From: Bacteroidota bacterium
Lineage (GTDB): Bacteria; Bacteroidota; Bacteroidia; Chitinophagales; Chitinophagaceae
Reading direction: 5' to 3'
Assembly: GCA_023386855.1 (NCBI GenBank)
Contig: JAEWIW010000040.1
Coordinates: 1-5,367 of the forward strand
DNA: 5,367 bases
Made by a program: the position numbers and the translations under genes. The notes under the pieces are model-generated. The model saw only the letters and a program-made list of their open reading frames with translations. It searched no databases and was not told where the DNA came from. Below are positions 1 through 5,367 of this stretch, piece after piece. The stretch's first letter is position 1. Each line of letters starts with the position of its first letter.

Positions 1-2
1 AA

Positions 3-320
3 ACAAGACTGGGCCTTGAAAAAGTGCATTCGGAATATGGAATGACAGAACTGTTCAGCCAGGCGTATTCAAAAGGAGCTGGTCTCTTTAATACGCCGCC
101 ATGGATGAAGGTATTGTTAAGACAGGAAGATGACCCGCTGGAAATTACCAGTGAAAAAATAAAAACTGGCCTGGTCAATGTGATTGACCTGGCAAATATA
201 TATTCCTGTGCTTTCATTGCCACTGAAGATGTGGGTAGAATGCATGATGATGGAAGCTTTGAAGTATTGGGAAGAGTGGATAACAGTGATATCAGGGGTT
301 GCAGCCTGATGGTAATTTAA
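3..320 (+). CDS. LuxE/PaaK-like acyltransferase (adenylate-forming), C-terminal 105 codons only
   Basis: The N-terminus lies outside the window; the frame is open from position 3 and ends at TAA 318-320. The visible part carries the SEYGMTE motif (visible residues 10-16), the YGxTE signature of acyl-adenylating enzymes of the LuxE/PaaK type, which activate a carboxylate with ATP before passing the acyl group to a thiol or other acceptor. Further on, an EDVGR...GSFEVLGRVDNSDIRG stretch matches the conserved nucleotide- and hinge-proximal region, and the protein stops shortly after it. An early stop after this hinge is usual for LuxE-type proteins of Bacteroidota, so it does not look truncated at the 3' end. 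It should be cytoplasmic. The natural substrate cannot be read from this fragment. The oxidoreductase follows after 20 nt on the same strand, suggesting one transcript. The family call is fairly firm from the motifs; the pathway is unknown. Confidence 0.8.
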   Translation, partial: TRLGLEKVHSEYGMTELFSQAYSKGAGLFNTPPWMKVLLRQEDDPLEITSEKIKTGLVNVIDLANIYSCAFIATEDVGRMHDDGSFEVLGRVDNSDIRGCSLMVI

Positions 321-340
321 TTAAACTGAAAAAAAATTTT

Positions 341-1384
341 ATGGAACCGATCAGGACAGGCATTGTAGGTTTTGGTATTTCAGCAAAAGTATTCCATGCA
401 CCATTCATTCATACCAATCCACGGTATGCATTAACTGGTTTTGTAGAAAGATCAAAGAATGAATCATCCCAATCATACCCTGGGTCAAAGATCTATAGGT
501 CGCTGGAAGAAATGATCGAAGATCCATCCATAGAACTGGTGATCATCACTACCCCGAATGAAACCCATCTTCCCTTTGCCACCGCGGCGCTAAGGGCAGG
601 GAAGCATGTGGTGGTAGAAAAACCCTTTACCAATTCAGTTGAAGAAGGGGAAGAACTTATAAATGTTGCAAGGGAAACAGGCAAGCTTCTTTCGGTGTAC
701 CAGAACCGCCGGTATGTAAGCGATTTCCTGACCATAAAAGAAATACTGGAACAAAAACTATTGGGGCAGCTGCATGAGTATACGGCACATTACGATCGTT
801 ACAGGCCGGAACCCAGGCCTAAAGCATGGCGTGAACACCTTTTACCCGGAAGCGGTATCCTGTATGACCTCGGGCCGCACCTGATCGACCAGGCATTGAC
901 ATTGTTTGGATATCCAACATCAGTTACAGCCGACATCAGGATGCAAAGGCCGCACGCCAAAGTGGATGATTTTTTTGAGCTATGGCTCAACTATGGAATG
1001 CTGAAAGTGAAGTTGCATGCAGGTATGCTGGTACGTGAGATGGGGCCCAGGTATATACTCCATGGAACAGAGGGATCATTCATTAAATACGGTGAGGATC
1101 CACAGGAAGCATTGTTAAGAGCAGGTAGTTTGCCAGGAGGAGATGATTGGGGAAAAGAGCCTGAAGAAAATGACGGCTTATTGCATACCAGTTTTAATGG
1201 TGAAGTAAAGAAAGTAAAAGTTCCAACCAGGGCAGGCAATTATGGAAGCTATTACGATGAACTTTATGAAAGTATCCGTAATAATCAGCCCTTACCTGTG
1301 ACCGCCGAGCAGGCCCTTGATACCATCAGGATCATTGAGCTGGCTATTAAAAGCAGTAATGAAAAAAGGACGGTGGATTGTTAA
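341..1384 (+). CDS. Gfo/Idh/MocA family NAD(P)-dependent oxidoreductase, IolW (YvaA)-like
   Basis: This is a complete 347-residue cytoplasmic dehydrogenase. The N-terminal Rossmann fold shows GFGISA (residues 10-15) for dinucleotide binding, followed by VIITTPNETH (67-76) and the family signature VVEKPF (91-96), with Lys94 the catalytic-site lysine. The C-terminal half carries GSGILYDLGPHLID (170-183), whose Asp176, His180 and Asp183 correspond to the sugar-binding and catalytic residues of the family. From memory, LLSVYQNRR (117-125), YRPE, GPRYILHG, SFIKYG and the end LPVTAEQALDTIRIIE closely resemble B. subtilis IolW/YvaA, an NADP-dependent scyllo-inositol dehydrogenase, and E. coli YdgJ; the exact polyol or sugar substrate here is inferred only. 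ATG 341 is preferred over the upstream in-frame TTG 299, because homologues start just before the Rossmann motif and position 299 would overlap the preceding gene. No Shine-Dalgarno sequence is visible. It probably shares a transcript with the LuxE-like gene. Its TAA stop opens a short tandem repeat. Confidence 0.93.
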   Translation: MEPIRTGIVGFGISAKVFHAPFIHTNPRYALTGFVERSKNESSQSYPGSKIYRSLEEMIEDPSIELVIITTPNETHLPFATAALRAGKHVVVEKPFTNSVEEGEELINVARETGKLLSVYQNRRYVSDFLTIKEILEQKLLGQLHEYTAHYDRYRPEPRPKAWREHLLPGSGILYDLGPHLIDQALTLFGYPTSVTADIRMQRPHAKVDDFFELWLNYGMLKVKLHAGMLVREMGPRYILHGTEGSFIKYGEDPQEALLRAGSLPGGDDWGKEPEENDGLLHTSFNGEVKKVKVPTRAGNYGSYYDELYESIRNNQPLPVTAEQALDTIRIIELAIKSSNEKRTVDC

Positions 1385-1401
1385 TCACACTAATCACACT
1401 A
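1382..1401. repeat. tandem 9-mer TAATCACAC x2 joining two convergent stop codons
   Basis: TAATCACAC occurs at 1382-1390 and again at 1391-1399, followed by TA. The first three bases of the first copy are the TAA stop of the oxidoreductase gene. The complement of CTA at 1399-1401 is the TAG stop of the permease gene. The whole junction between the two convergent genes is therefore made of this repeat. There is no hairpin or T-tract that would mark a classical terminator. The internal 9-mer ACTAATCAC (1389-1397) also occurs twice in the larger repeat block at 3740-3822. Confidence 0.7.
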
Positions 1402-2697
1402 CTTCAGGTGTTCAATCGCCAAAACACCCACAAGTCCCATCACTGCAACGATGGTTTCCATAACTGACCATGACCTGATGGTGTCACGTATGCTCAGGTT
1501 GAAATATTCCTTGAACATCCAGAAGCCCGGGTCATTGACATGTGAAAACATAAGACTGCCCGCACCGATACTTAATACCATCAGGTTGGGATCTACCCCA
1601 CTGGCATGCACCAGGGGAGCGATGATACCGGCAGTGGTCAAACCTGCTACAGTTGCAGATCCTACACATACCCTGATCACGGATGCAATAAGCCATCCTA
1701 ATACCAGTGGATCAATATCCAGTCCATCCAGCCGGTCCCCGATATAGGCACTTACCCCGCTATCGGTGAATACCTGTTTTAAAGCTCCTGCACCTGCAAC
1801 AATTAAAAGTATCATGGCCACATCCTTCACGGCTTCACCATAGATCTTCATCACATGCTGCATGTTCATTCCCTGTTTTATTCCCAACGTGAATGCTGCA
1901 ACCAACACAGCGATTAACATAACAATGGAAGGATCACCGATGAAACTGATAACGGAATTACCAGGAGATACCATCAGTAATACCGTTGATACCATCAGCA
2001 TGATCACCGGTAACAGGGAAGTGGCAAAACTGTTGAAAGCCCCGGGCAACTGAACAGCCACTTCATTAGGTTTAAAAATATCCAGTGGGGTAGAGTTGAT
2101 CTTTTTCAGCGTGGAAGCGAATACTGGTCCTGCAATGATGATCGTAGGGATGGCCAGCATCATTCCATACATTAAAGTAAGGCCCATGTTGGCGTTGAAT
2201 TGTTCCACCAGTGCGGCTGGAGAGGGATGTGGAGGAAGGAAGCCGTGGGTGACTGATAAAGCTGCAAGCATGGGAAGCCCCACATACACTGCAGGAAGTT
2301 TAAACTGGTAAACCACGGAAAAGATCAGGGGCACCATTAATACAAATCCTACATTGTAAAATAATGGAATGCCCACTACAAACCCTGTTATCATAAGGGC
2401 CCATGAAATATATTTTGTGCCGAACAAATCCATTAATACCGAAGTAATCTTTTTTGCTGCGCCACTTTCCGCCACCAGTTTACCCAGCATGGCGCCAAGA
2501 CAAATGATAATGGTTAGCCCGCCAAGGGTATCGCCAATGCCTGTCTGAACCGATTGTACAACTTTCGAAAATGGAATGCCCAGCAGTAGTCCTGCAATGA
2601 TGGATGTAAGCAGGAAGGCAAGGAAAGCATGGAACCTGGCAACAGTAATAAGCAGCACCAACAGGATGATGCATGCGGCAATCGTCAAAATTATCAT
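1399..2697 (-). CDS. GntP family permease (gluconate or related sugar-acid/H+ symporter)
   Basis: This is a complete 432-residue inner-membrane transporter, within the usual 430-450 residues of the GntP family (GntP, GntT, GntU, IdnT, DsdX). It is hydrophobic throughout, with about a dozen or more predicted membrane segments. Family motifs visible in order are GAMLGKLVAESGAA (68-81), GIPLFYNVGFVLMVPL (109-124), HGFLPPHPSPAA (151-162), RVCVGSATVAG (342-352) and SHVNDPGFW (385-393). Known members import gluconate, idonate, fructuronate or D-serine with protons; sequence motifs alone do not separate these. No gluconate kinase, dehydratase or GntR-type regulator lies in the window, so the substrate is open. 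The start ATG at 2697-2695 gives a normal N-terminus. The leader is AT-rich with no Shine-Dalgarno sequence and is only 34 nt from the divergent hydrolase gene. It converges on the oxidoreductase with 14 nt between stops, so any functional link between them is inferred. Confidence 0.93.
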   Translation of the reverse strand: MIILTIAACIILLVLLITVARFHAFLAFLLTSIIAGLLLGIPFSKVVQSVQTGIGDTLGGLTIIICLGAMLGKLVAESGAAKKITSVLMDLFGTKYISWALMITGFVVGIPLFYNVGFVLMVPLIFSVVYQFKLPAVYVGLPMLAALSVTHGFLPPHPSPAALVEQFNANMGLTLMYGMMLAIPTIIIAGPVFASTLKKINSTPLDIFKPNEVAVQLPGAFNSFATSLLPVIMLMVSTVLLMVSPGNSVISFIGDPSIVMLIAVLVAAFTLGIKQGMNMQHVMKIYGEAVKDVAMILLIVAGAGALKQVFTDSGVSAYIGDRLDGLDIDPLVLGWLIASVIRVCVGSATVAGLTTAGIIAPLVHASGVDPNLMVLSIGAGSLMFSHVNDPGFWMFKEYFNLSIRDTIRSWSVMETIVAVMGLVGVLAIEHLK

Positions 2698-2702
2698 AGG
2701 CT

Positions 2703-2725
2703 AATTTATTCATTTAAAATAAATT
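2703..2725. promoter_or_regulatory. perfect dyad AATTTATT-N7-AATAAATT in a 34-nt divergent gap
   Basis: The left half AATTTATT (2703-2710) and the right half AATAAATT (2718-2725) are exact reverse complements separated by 7 nt. The dyad sits almost centrally between the starts of the permease (ATG at 2697, minus strand) and the hydrolase (ATG at 2732, plus strand), 5-6 nt from each. Each half, read toward its gene, also gives a loose match to the Bacteroidota -7 element TAnnTTTG (TAATTTAT on plus, CAATTTAT on minus), so it could be an operator, a pair of overlapping core promoters, or both. The region is AT-rich, so part of the symmetry may be chance, and no convincing -33 element was found. 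Confidence 0.4.
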
Positions 2726-2731
2726 GCACCA

Positions 2732-3742
2732 ATGGATTCTTTAACGCATATCGTTCTGGGTGCCTGTATTGGCGATTTGTTTGTAGGAAGAAGACTGGGC
2801 AAAAGAGCCATGCTTCTTGGCGCTGTAATGAACAGCCTGCCCGATATTGATTTCGTTGCTTCTTTTTTTCTCGACCCGGTCAGTGACCTGCTGGCCCATC
2901 GTGGATTTACCCACTCACTGCTTTTTGCGTTTATAGTAACTCCTGTATTATCGTGGATCGCCATGCGAATACACCATAAATCGGATATATCATTCAAGCA
3001 CTGGAATATATTCTTCATGACGGAGATGCTGATCCATTTATTCATTGATGCATTCAATGCTTATGGAACAGGATGGTTTGAACCCTTCTCGCATGCCCGC
3101 ATATCTTTTCATTCATTATTTGTTGCCGATCCATTCTTTTCGATCCCATTGGCATTGGCATTTATTGCACTGATCGTATTGCCGGCACGTCACTTTGCAA
3201 GAAGAAAATGGATCTATGCTTCCCTGTTCATATGCTCCTGTTACCTTGGATGGTCAGTATTAAATAAAAAAATCGTTGATACCGATGTGCTGGCCATTGC
3301 AAAAAAGAAAAATATAAAATTTACCAGGCACCTCAGTACGCCTACACCATTGAATAACCTGCTATGGTTTATAGCTCTTGAACAGGATTCAGGATATTAT
3401 ATTGGCTATCGCTCCGTGTTTGATTCAAAACCCGAAATGCAATTCACCTTCAGGCCAAGAAATGAGAAGATGCTTGATACGCTTGAACATGAAAAGCGGT
3501 TGATGCAACTAAAAAGATTTTCACAGGGATTCTATACGGCAGAAAAATCTGGTGATACCTTAATGTTCAATGATCTTCGTTTTGGCCAGGAAGCAGGATG
3601 GTATGATCCCATGAATAAATTTGCTTTCCATTTTTATTTAAGTCACCCGGACGACAATGAACTCGTTGTTCAGCGCGGGCGTTTCGCCCTCTGGAATGAA
3701 GAAACCATCAGGACGATGGTACGGAAGATTAGGGGGAATTAG
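2732..3742 (+). CDS. YdjM/DUF457-type membrane-bound metal-dependent hydrolase
   Basis: The protein is a complete 336-residue member of the YdjM (DUF457, Pfam PF04307) family. The first part holds the putative metal ligands of the family: LTH at 4-6, NSLPDID at 34-40 (Asp38, Asp40), AHRGFTHS at 55-62 (His56, His61), IHLFIDAFNAYG at 101-112 (His102, Asp106) and a DPFF at 133-136. Hydrophobic stretches near 62-80, 92-108, 133-151 and 159-176 suggest about four or five membrane segments. Residues from about 180 to 336 are hydrophilic and look like a separate soluble tail; E. coli YdjM is much shorter, but long forms are common in Bacteroidota. The family is called hydrolase by motif similarity; its substrate is not established, and a role in phospholipid or membrane stress has only been suggested. 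The ATG at 2732 places LTH at the expected N-terminal position. The gene diverges from the permease and converges on the phospholipase D gene. Its TAG stop is the first unit of the heptamer array. Confidence 0.9.
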   Translation: MDSLTHIVLGACIGDLFVGRRLGKRAMLLGAVMNSLPDIDFVASFFLDPVSDLLAHRGFTHSLLFAFIVTPVLSWIAMRIHHKSDISFKHWNIFFMTEMLIHLFIDAFNAYGTGWFEPFSHARISFHSLFVADPFFSIPLALAFIALIVLPARHFARRKWIYASLFICSCYLGWSVLNKKIVDTDVLAIAKKKNIKFTRHLSTPTPLNNLLWFIALEQDSGYYIGYRSVFDSKPEMQFTFRPRNEKMLDTLEHEKRLMQLKRFSQGFYTAEKSGDTLMFNDLRFGQEAGWYDPMNKFAFHFYLSHPDDNELVVQRGRFALWNEETIRTMVRKIRGN

Positions 3743-3822
3743 TGTCAAGTTATTAGTGACTAGTGACTAGTGATTAGTTATTTTTCCACTAGTCACTAAT
3801 CACTAATAACTAATCACTATCA
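3740..3822. repeat. inverted heptamer array spanning a convergent gene junction
   Basis: From 3740, six successive 7-nt units read TAGTGTC, AAGTTAT, TAGTGAC, TAGTGAC, TAGTGAT, TAGTTAT (3740-3781). After a short TTTTCC spacer, five units in the opposite sense follow: ACTAGTC, ACTAATC, ACTAATA, ACTAATC, ACTATCA (3788-3822). The array exactly fills the junction: its first three bases are the TAG stop of the hydrolase gene, and the complement of its last three is the TGA stop of the phospholipase D gene. The units contain TAG, TGA or TAA, and a 7-nt period moves them through all three frames, so the block is dense in stops on both strands. No such block was seen elsewhere in the window apart from the related short repeat at 1382-1401. 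Confidence 0.85.
3748..3811. terminator. probable bidirectional terminator hairpin, 25-bp arms
   Basis: The arms at 3748-3772 and 3787-3811 are reverse complements with one difference (C3760 against A3799), around a 14-nt loop that contains TTTTT. In RNA from the minus strand the odd pair is a G-U wobble, so the stem is continuous; in RNA from the plus strand it is a C-A mismatch. A competing 15-bp stem is possible between 3768-3782 and 3805-3819. The position between two convergent stop codons fits transcript termination for both genes. It is not a textbook intrinsic terminator: the stem is AT-rich and no T-tract follows either arm, so the call rests on position and fold. Confidence 0.6.
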
Positions 3823-5004
3823 TTCTCTTTGCCTGAAATAAAAAGTGAATAAATAAAAAAGCAGCTTTACGGTGTTATAAGCACTCCATTGAAGAAAGCG
3901 GCTGATTAAACTGAATTTTGTCCTGTAAAATTCATCTGTGATTTCAATGGATTCTCCTATTACTCTTTTAAACCTTTCCTCCACATCTTCTGCAATCCGA
4001 GGGTTCATGATATCGAGGTTTAATTCGATACTAGCAAAAGCACTGATGTTATTGACGTTATAGGAGCCTATAGTGACCCACTTGCTGTCATAAGTGGCGA
4101 TTTTCGCATGTAAAACAGAGGTCTGGTATTCAAAAATCCGGATACCCTTTCTTAATAGCCACCTGTAAATATATCGTTCAGCATACTTGGCGATTTTTAT
4201 ATCTGAAGTGCCCGCCAATACAAGTGTTATCTTGACATTTCTTGCTGAAGCCTTGGCCAACTGTTTACGGATCATATAACCCGGGATGAAATAGCTCGAC
4301 ATGATCATGATATGATCCTGCGCATTTCTCAGCATTTCATAATAACTTGATGAGATCTGGGTTTTTCTTTGTACCCAGTCATTTCTCCTGATCCTCATCA
4401 GGCATTCATTGCAAACCGATGAATCCAGCAATGGGTGCTTCATTAACCTGAAAGCCTTAACCTTGGAACGGGTAAAAAGCCTGATACAAACTTTCTGCAA
4501 TTCCAATGCTATATCACCCCTGGTATAGATGGCCCAGTCGAGCCATGCAGGATCATCTTCGGAGTCATTGTATTTGTCGCTGATATTAATTCCTCCCACC
4601 AGCGAATGATAACCATCTACAACCACTACTTTATGATGCATCCTTCTACCAAAATAAAAAGACCCTGTTCGCAGAATGGGCTCGAAATAACGAAAGAAGA
4701 TACCTGAGTTCTTTAGCTTTTTACGGAACTCGGCCGACAATCCCTTTGAGGCATATCCATCAAGAAGTAAGTATACTTTTACATTTCTTGCTGCCGCTTC
4801 AATAAGCGCATCAGCAACCATCTGGCCGGTTTCATCTTCATCAAAAATATACACCTGCAAATGAATACTGTATCGGGCTTCCCTGATGAGGCCCAGCAGG
4901 CAATTAAAATATTCCCTTCCACCACGGATCAGCCTGGCTTCATTAAATTGAGTATAACCTGCATGTGGACGGATCTGTTTTGTTCTTTTTAAACTGGGAA
5001 TCAT
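3820..5004 (-). CDS. phospholipase D superfamily protein, cardiolipin synthase-like (ClsB-type)
   Basis: This complete 394-residue protein carries two HKD catalytic motifs of the form HxKx4D: His123-Lys125-Asp130 (MHHKVVVVDG), followed by GGIN at 137-140, and His299-Lys301-Asp306 (LHAKIATYD), followed by GSYN at 313-316. Two intact motifs, one per half, are what a functional phosphatidyltransferase needs; cardiolipin synthases join two phosphatidylglycerol molecules, or phosphatidylglycerol with another lipid. The protein lacks the two N-terminal membrane helices of ClsA and begins directly with a soluble region, which is closer to the ClsB (YbhO) layout. A hydrophobic end near residues 376-390 (LLFYLFTFYF) could attach it to the membrane. 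A CNEC pair (Cys198, Cys201) lies in the linker between the halves. ATG 5004 gives a short N-terminus before the conserved ARLIRGG...F region. Other phospholipid-cleaving or nuclease roles in the superfamily remain possible. It is transcribed alone, convergent with the hydrolase. Confidence 0.9.
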   Translation of the reverse strand: MIPSLKRTKQIRPHAGYTQFNEARLIRGGREYFNCLLGLIREARYSIHLQVYIFDEDETGQMVADALIEAAARNVKVYLLLDGYASKGLSAEFRKKLKNSGIFFRYFEPILRTGSFYFGRRMHHKVVVVDGYHSLVGGINISDKYNDSEDDPAWLDWAIYTRGDIALELQKVCIRLFTRSKVKAFRLMKHPLLDSSVCNECLMRIRRNDWVQRKTQISSSYYEMLRNAQDHIMIMSSYFIPGYMIRKQLAKASARNVKITLVLAGTSDIKIAKYAERYIYRWLLRKGIRIFEYQTSVLHAKIATYDSKWVTIGSYNVNNISAFASIELNLDIMNPRIAEDVEERFKRVIGESIEITDEFYRTKFSLISRFLQWSAYNTVKLLFYLFTFYFRQRE

Positions 5005-5030
5005 GGACCTATCATTGAAATGTCAATACC

Positions 5031-5046
5031 ACTAACAGTTGTTAGT
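5031..5046. promoter_or_regulatory. 16-bp dyad ACTAACA-GT-TGTTAGT upstream of the phospholipase D gene
   Basis: Two exact 7-bp inverted halves are separated by 2 nt, 26 nt upstream of the phospholipase D ATG (minus strand). The size and position suit an operator for a dimeric regulator acting on that gene. No -33/-7 promoter pair could be placed around it with confidence, and no regulator gene lies in the window, so the regulatory role is inferred from symmetry and location only. Confidence 0.35.
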
Positions 5047-5180
5047 AATCGAAGCATAAAAGCCAGGATACCGCTAATGCATGATGATTAAATTCCTCAT
5101 TCCGGGATGGTTAAATCATCGAAATCCCTTAACTTGATTTATATCCACCCTTTTGATTTCCGGCATATTTTTCGTCCCCC

Positions 5181-5196
5181 ATTGAATGAATTCAAT
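5181..5196. promoter_or_regulatory. 16-bp dyad ATTGAAT-GA-ATTCAAT upstream of the last gene
   Basis: Two exact 7-bp inverted halves are separated by 2 nt and end 20 nt before the ATG at 5217. It has the same 7-2-7 geometry as the dyad at 5031-5046, but a different sequence. It could be an operator or a weak leader hairpin for the downstream gene. AT-richness raises the chance of coincidence, so the call is tentative. Confidence 0.3.
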
Positions 5197-5216
5197 TAAC
5201 ATTCATTTCCTTATTC

Positions 5217-5367
5217 ATGGCAAAGCAACCTACAGCCCTTACTGCTCCTTTTGAAACCATCTTCCGTTGGGATGAGCATTGGACCTCAATTCATGTAAAA
5301 CCAATCCTTAAAGAAGAAAGTGTAATTCAGTTTAAAGTTACTCTTTTAGATGGAAGTGATGTATTTG
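5217..5367 (+). CDS. unrecognised protein, N-terminal 50 codons only
   Basis: An ATG at 5217 opens a frame that stays open to the window edge, beginning MAKQPTALTAPFETIF and continuing with RWDEHWTSIHVKP and FKVTLLDGSDVF. I do not recognise the family. The segment is soluble in character, with no signal peptide, no membrane helix and no lipoprotein cysteine; alternating hydrophobic and charged residues (IHVKPIL, VIQFKVTLL) suggest beta strands. The start is supported by the AT-rich leader typical of this window and by the absence of a competing frame, but no Shine-Dalgarno sequence is present. It is divergent from the phospholipase D gene across a 212-nt gap that holds two dyads. Because only 150 coding bases are visible, a chance open frame cannot be excluded. 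Confidence 0.6.
   Translation, partial: MAKQPTALTAPFETIFRWDEHWTSIHVKPILKEESVIQFKVTLLDGSDVF

Noticed and set aside
299..340. Upstream in-frame TTG start for the Gfo/Idh/MocA gene, adding 14 residues
   Set aside because: The added residues overlap the end of the LuxE-like gene and have no family counterpart; the ATG at 341 puts the Rossmann GxGxxA motif at the usual distance from the start.
493..1239. Three consecutive open frames on the minus strand inside the oxidoreductase gene
   Set aside because: They lie entirely antisense to a gene with clear family motifs, and their translations are low-complexity, Ser/Pro-rich sequence with no recognisable domain.
2480..2713. Minus-strand frame starting with ATG 16 nt before the permease start (MNKLAYDN)
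   Set aside because: It is out of frame with the permease, overlaps its N-terminal 200 nt, and its Cys/His-rich translation looks like a shadow of the hydrophobic reading frame.
3740..3822. CRISPR array or insertion-sequence end
   Set aside because: The units are 7 nt and contiguous, with no spacers, and there is no transposase or target-site duplication; a structured tandem repeat at a gene junction fits better.
3773..3830. Classical intrinsic terminator with T-tract
   Set aside because: The TTTTT lies in the loop, not after the stem, and neither strand has a T-run directly following the arm; only a position-based terminator call is kept.
5083..5120. Imperfect hairpin GATGATT (5083-5089) with AATCATC (5114-5120)
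   Set aside because: Only the outer 7 pairs match; the inner part pairs poorly, and such a dyad 24 nt apart is readily expected by chance in AT-rich sequence.
5134..5173. Bacteroidota -33/-7 promoter before the last gene, using TTG 5134-5136 or TTTG 5152-5155 with TATTTTTC 5166-5173
   Set aside because: The -7 candidate lacks the final G, and the spacings (29 and 10 nt) do not fit the usual range of about 17-23 nt.

Overview
The window looks like chromosomal DNA from a member of the Bacteroidota, most likely near the Chitinophagaceae. This is inferred from the style of the proteins (a LuxE-type acyltransferase ending like those of that phylum, and a long YdjM-type membrane hydrolase) and from AT-rich leaders with no clear Shine-Dalgarno sequence before any start codon. 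No database search was possible, so the family placement is tentative. I see no rRNA, tRNA, transposase, integrase, CRISPR array or phage gene.

Layout from left to right. (1) Positions 3-320 (+) hold the last 105 codons of a LuxE/PaaK-like adenylate-forming enzyme. After a 20-nt gap comes 341-1384 (+), a complete Gfo/Idh/MocA oxidoreductase that resembles the NADP-dependent scyllo-inositol dehydrogenase IolW (YvaA); the two are probably cotranscribed. (2) Converging on it is 1399-2697 (-), a complete GntP-family sugar-acid/H+ symporter. (3) Only 34 nt away and divergent is 2732-3742 (+), a YdjM/DUF457 membrane-bound metal-dependent hydrolase with a long C-terminal extension. (4) Converging on that is 3820-5004 (-), a cardiolipin-synthase-like phospholipase D with two intact HKD motifs. 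(5) A 212-nt divergent gap leads to 5217-5367 (+), the start of an unrecognised protein that runs off the window.

The genes do not form one pathway. The oxidoreductase and the permease could both serve polyol or sugar-acid metabolism, and the hydrolase and the phospholipase D both point to membrane-lipid work, but these links rest on family and position alone.

The most unusual signal is between genes. Both convergent junctions (1382-1401 and 3740-3822) are built from short TAGTGA/TAATCAC-type repeat units, and in each junction the stop codons of both flanking genes are the outermost bases of the repeat block. The larger block is a heptamer array with inverted symmetry that can fold into a 25-bp hairpin. 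The divergent gaps instead hold compact perfect dyads: 8-7-8 at 2703-2725, and 7-2-7 at 5031-5046 and 5181-5196. These are candidate operators.
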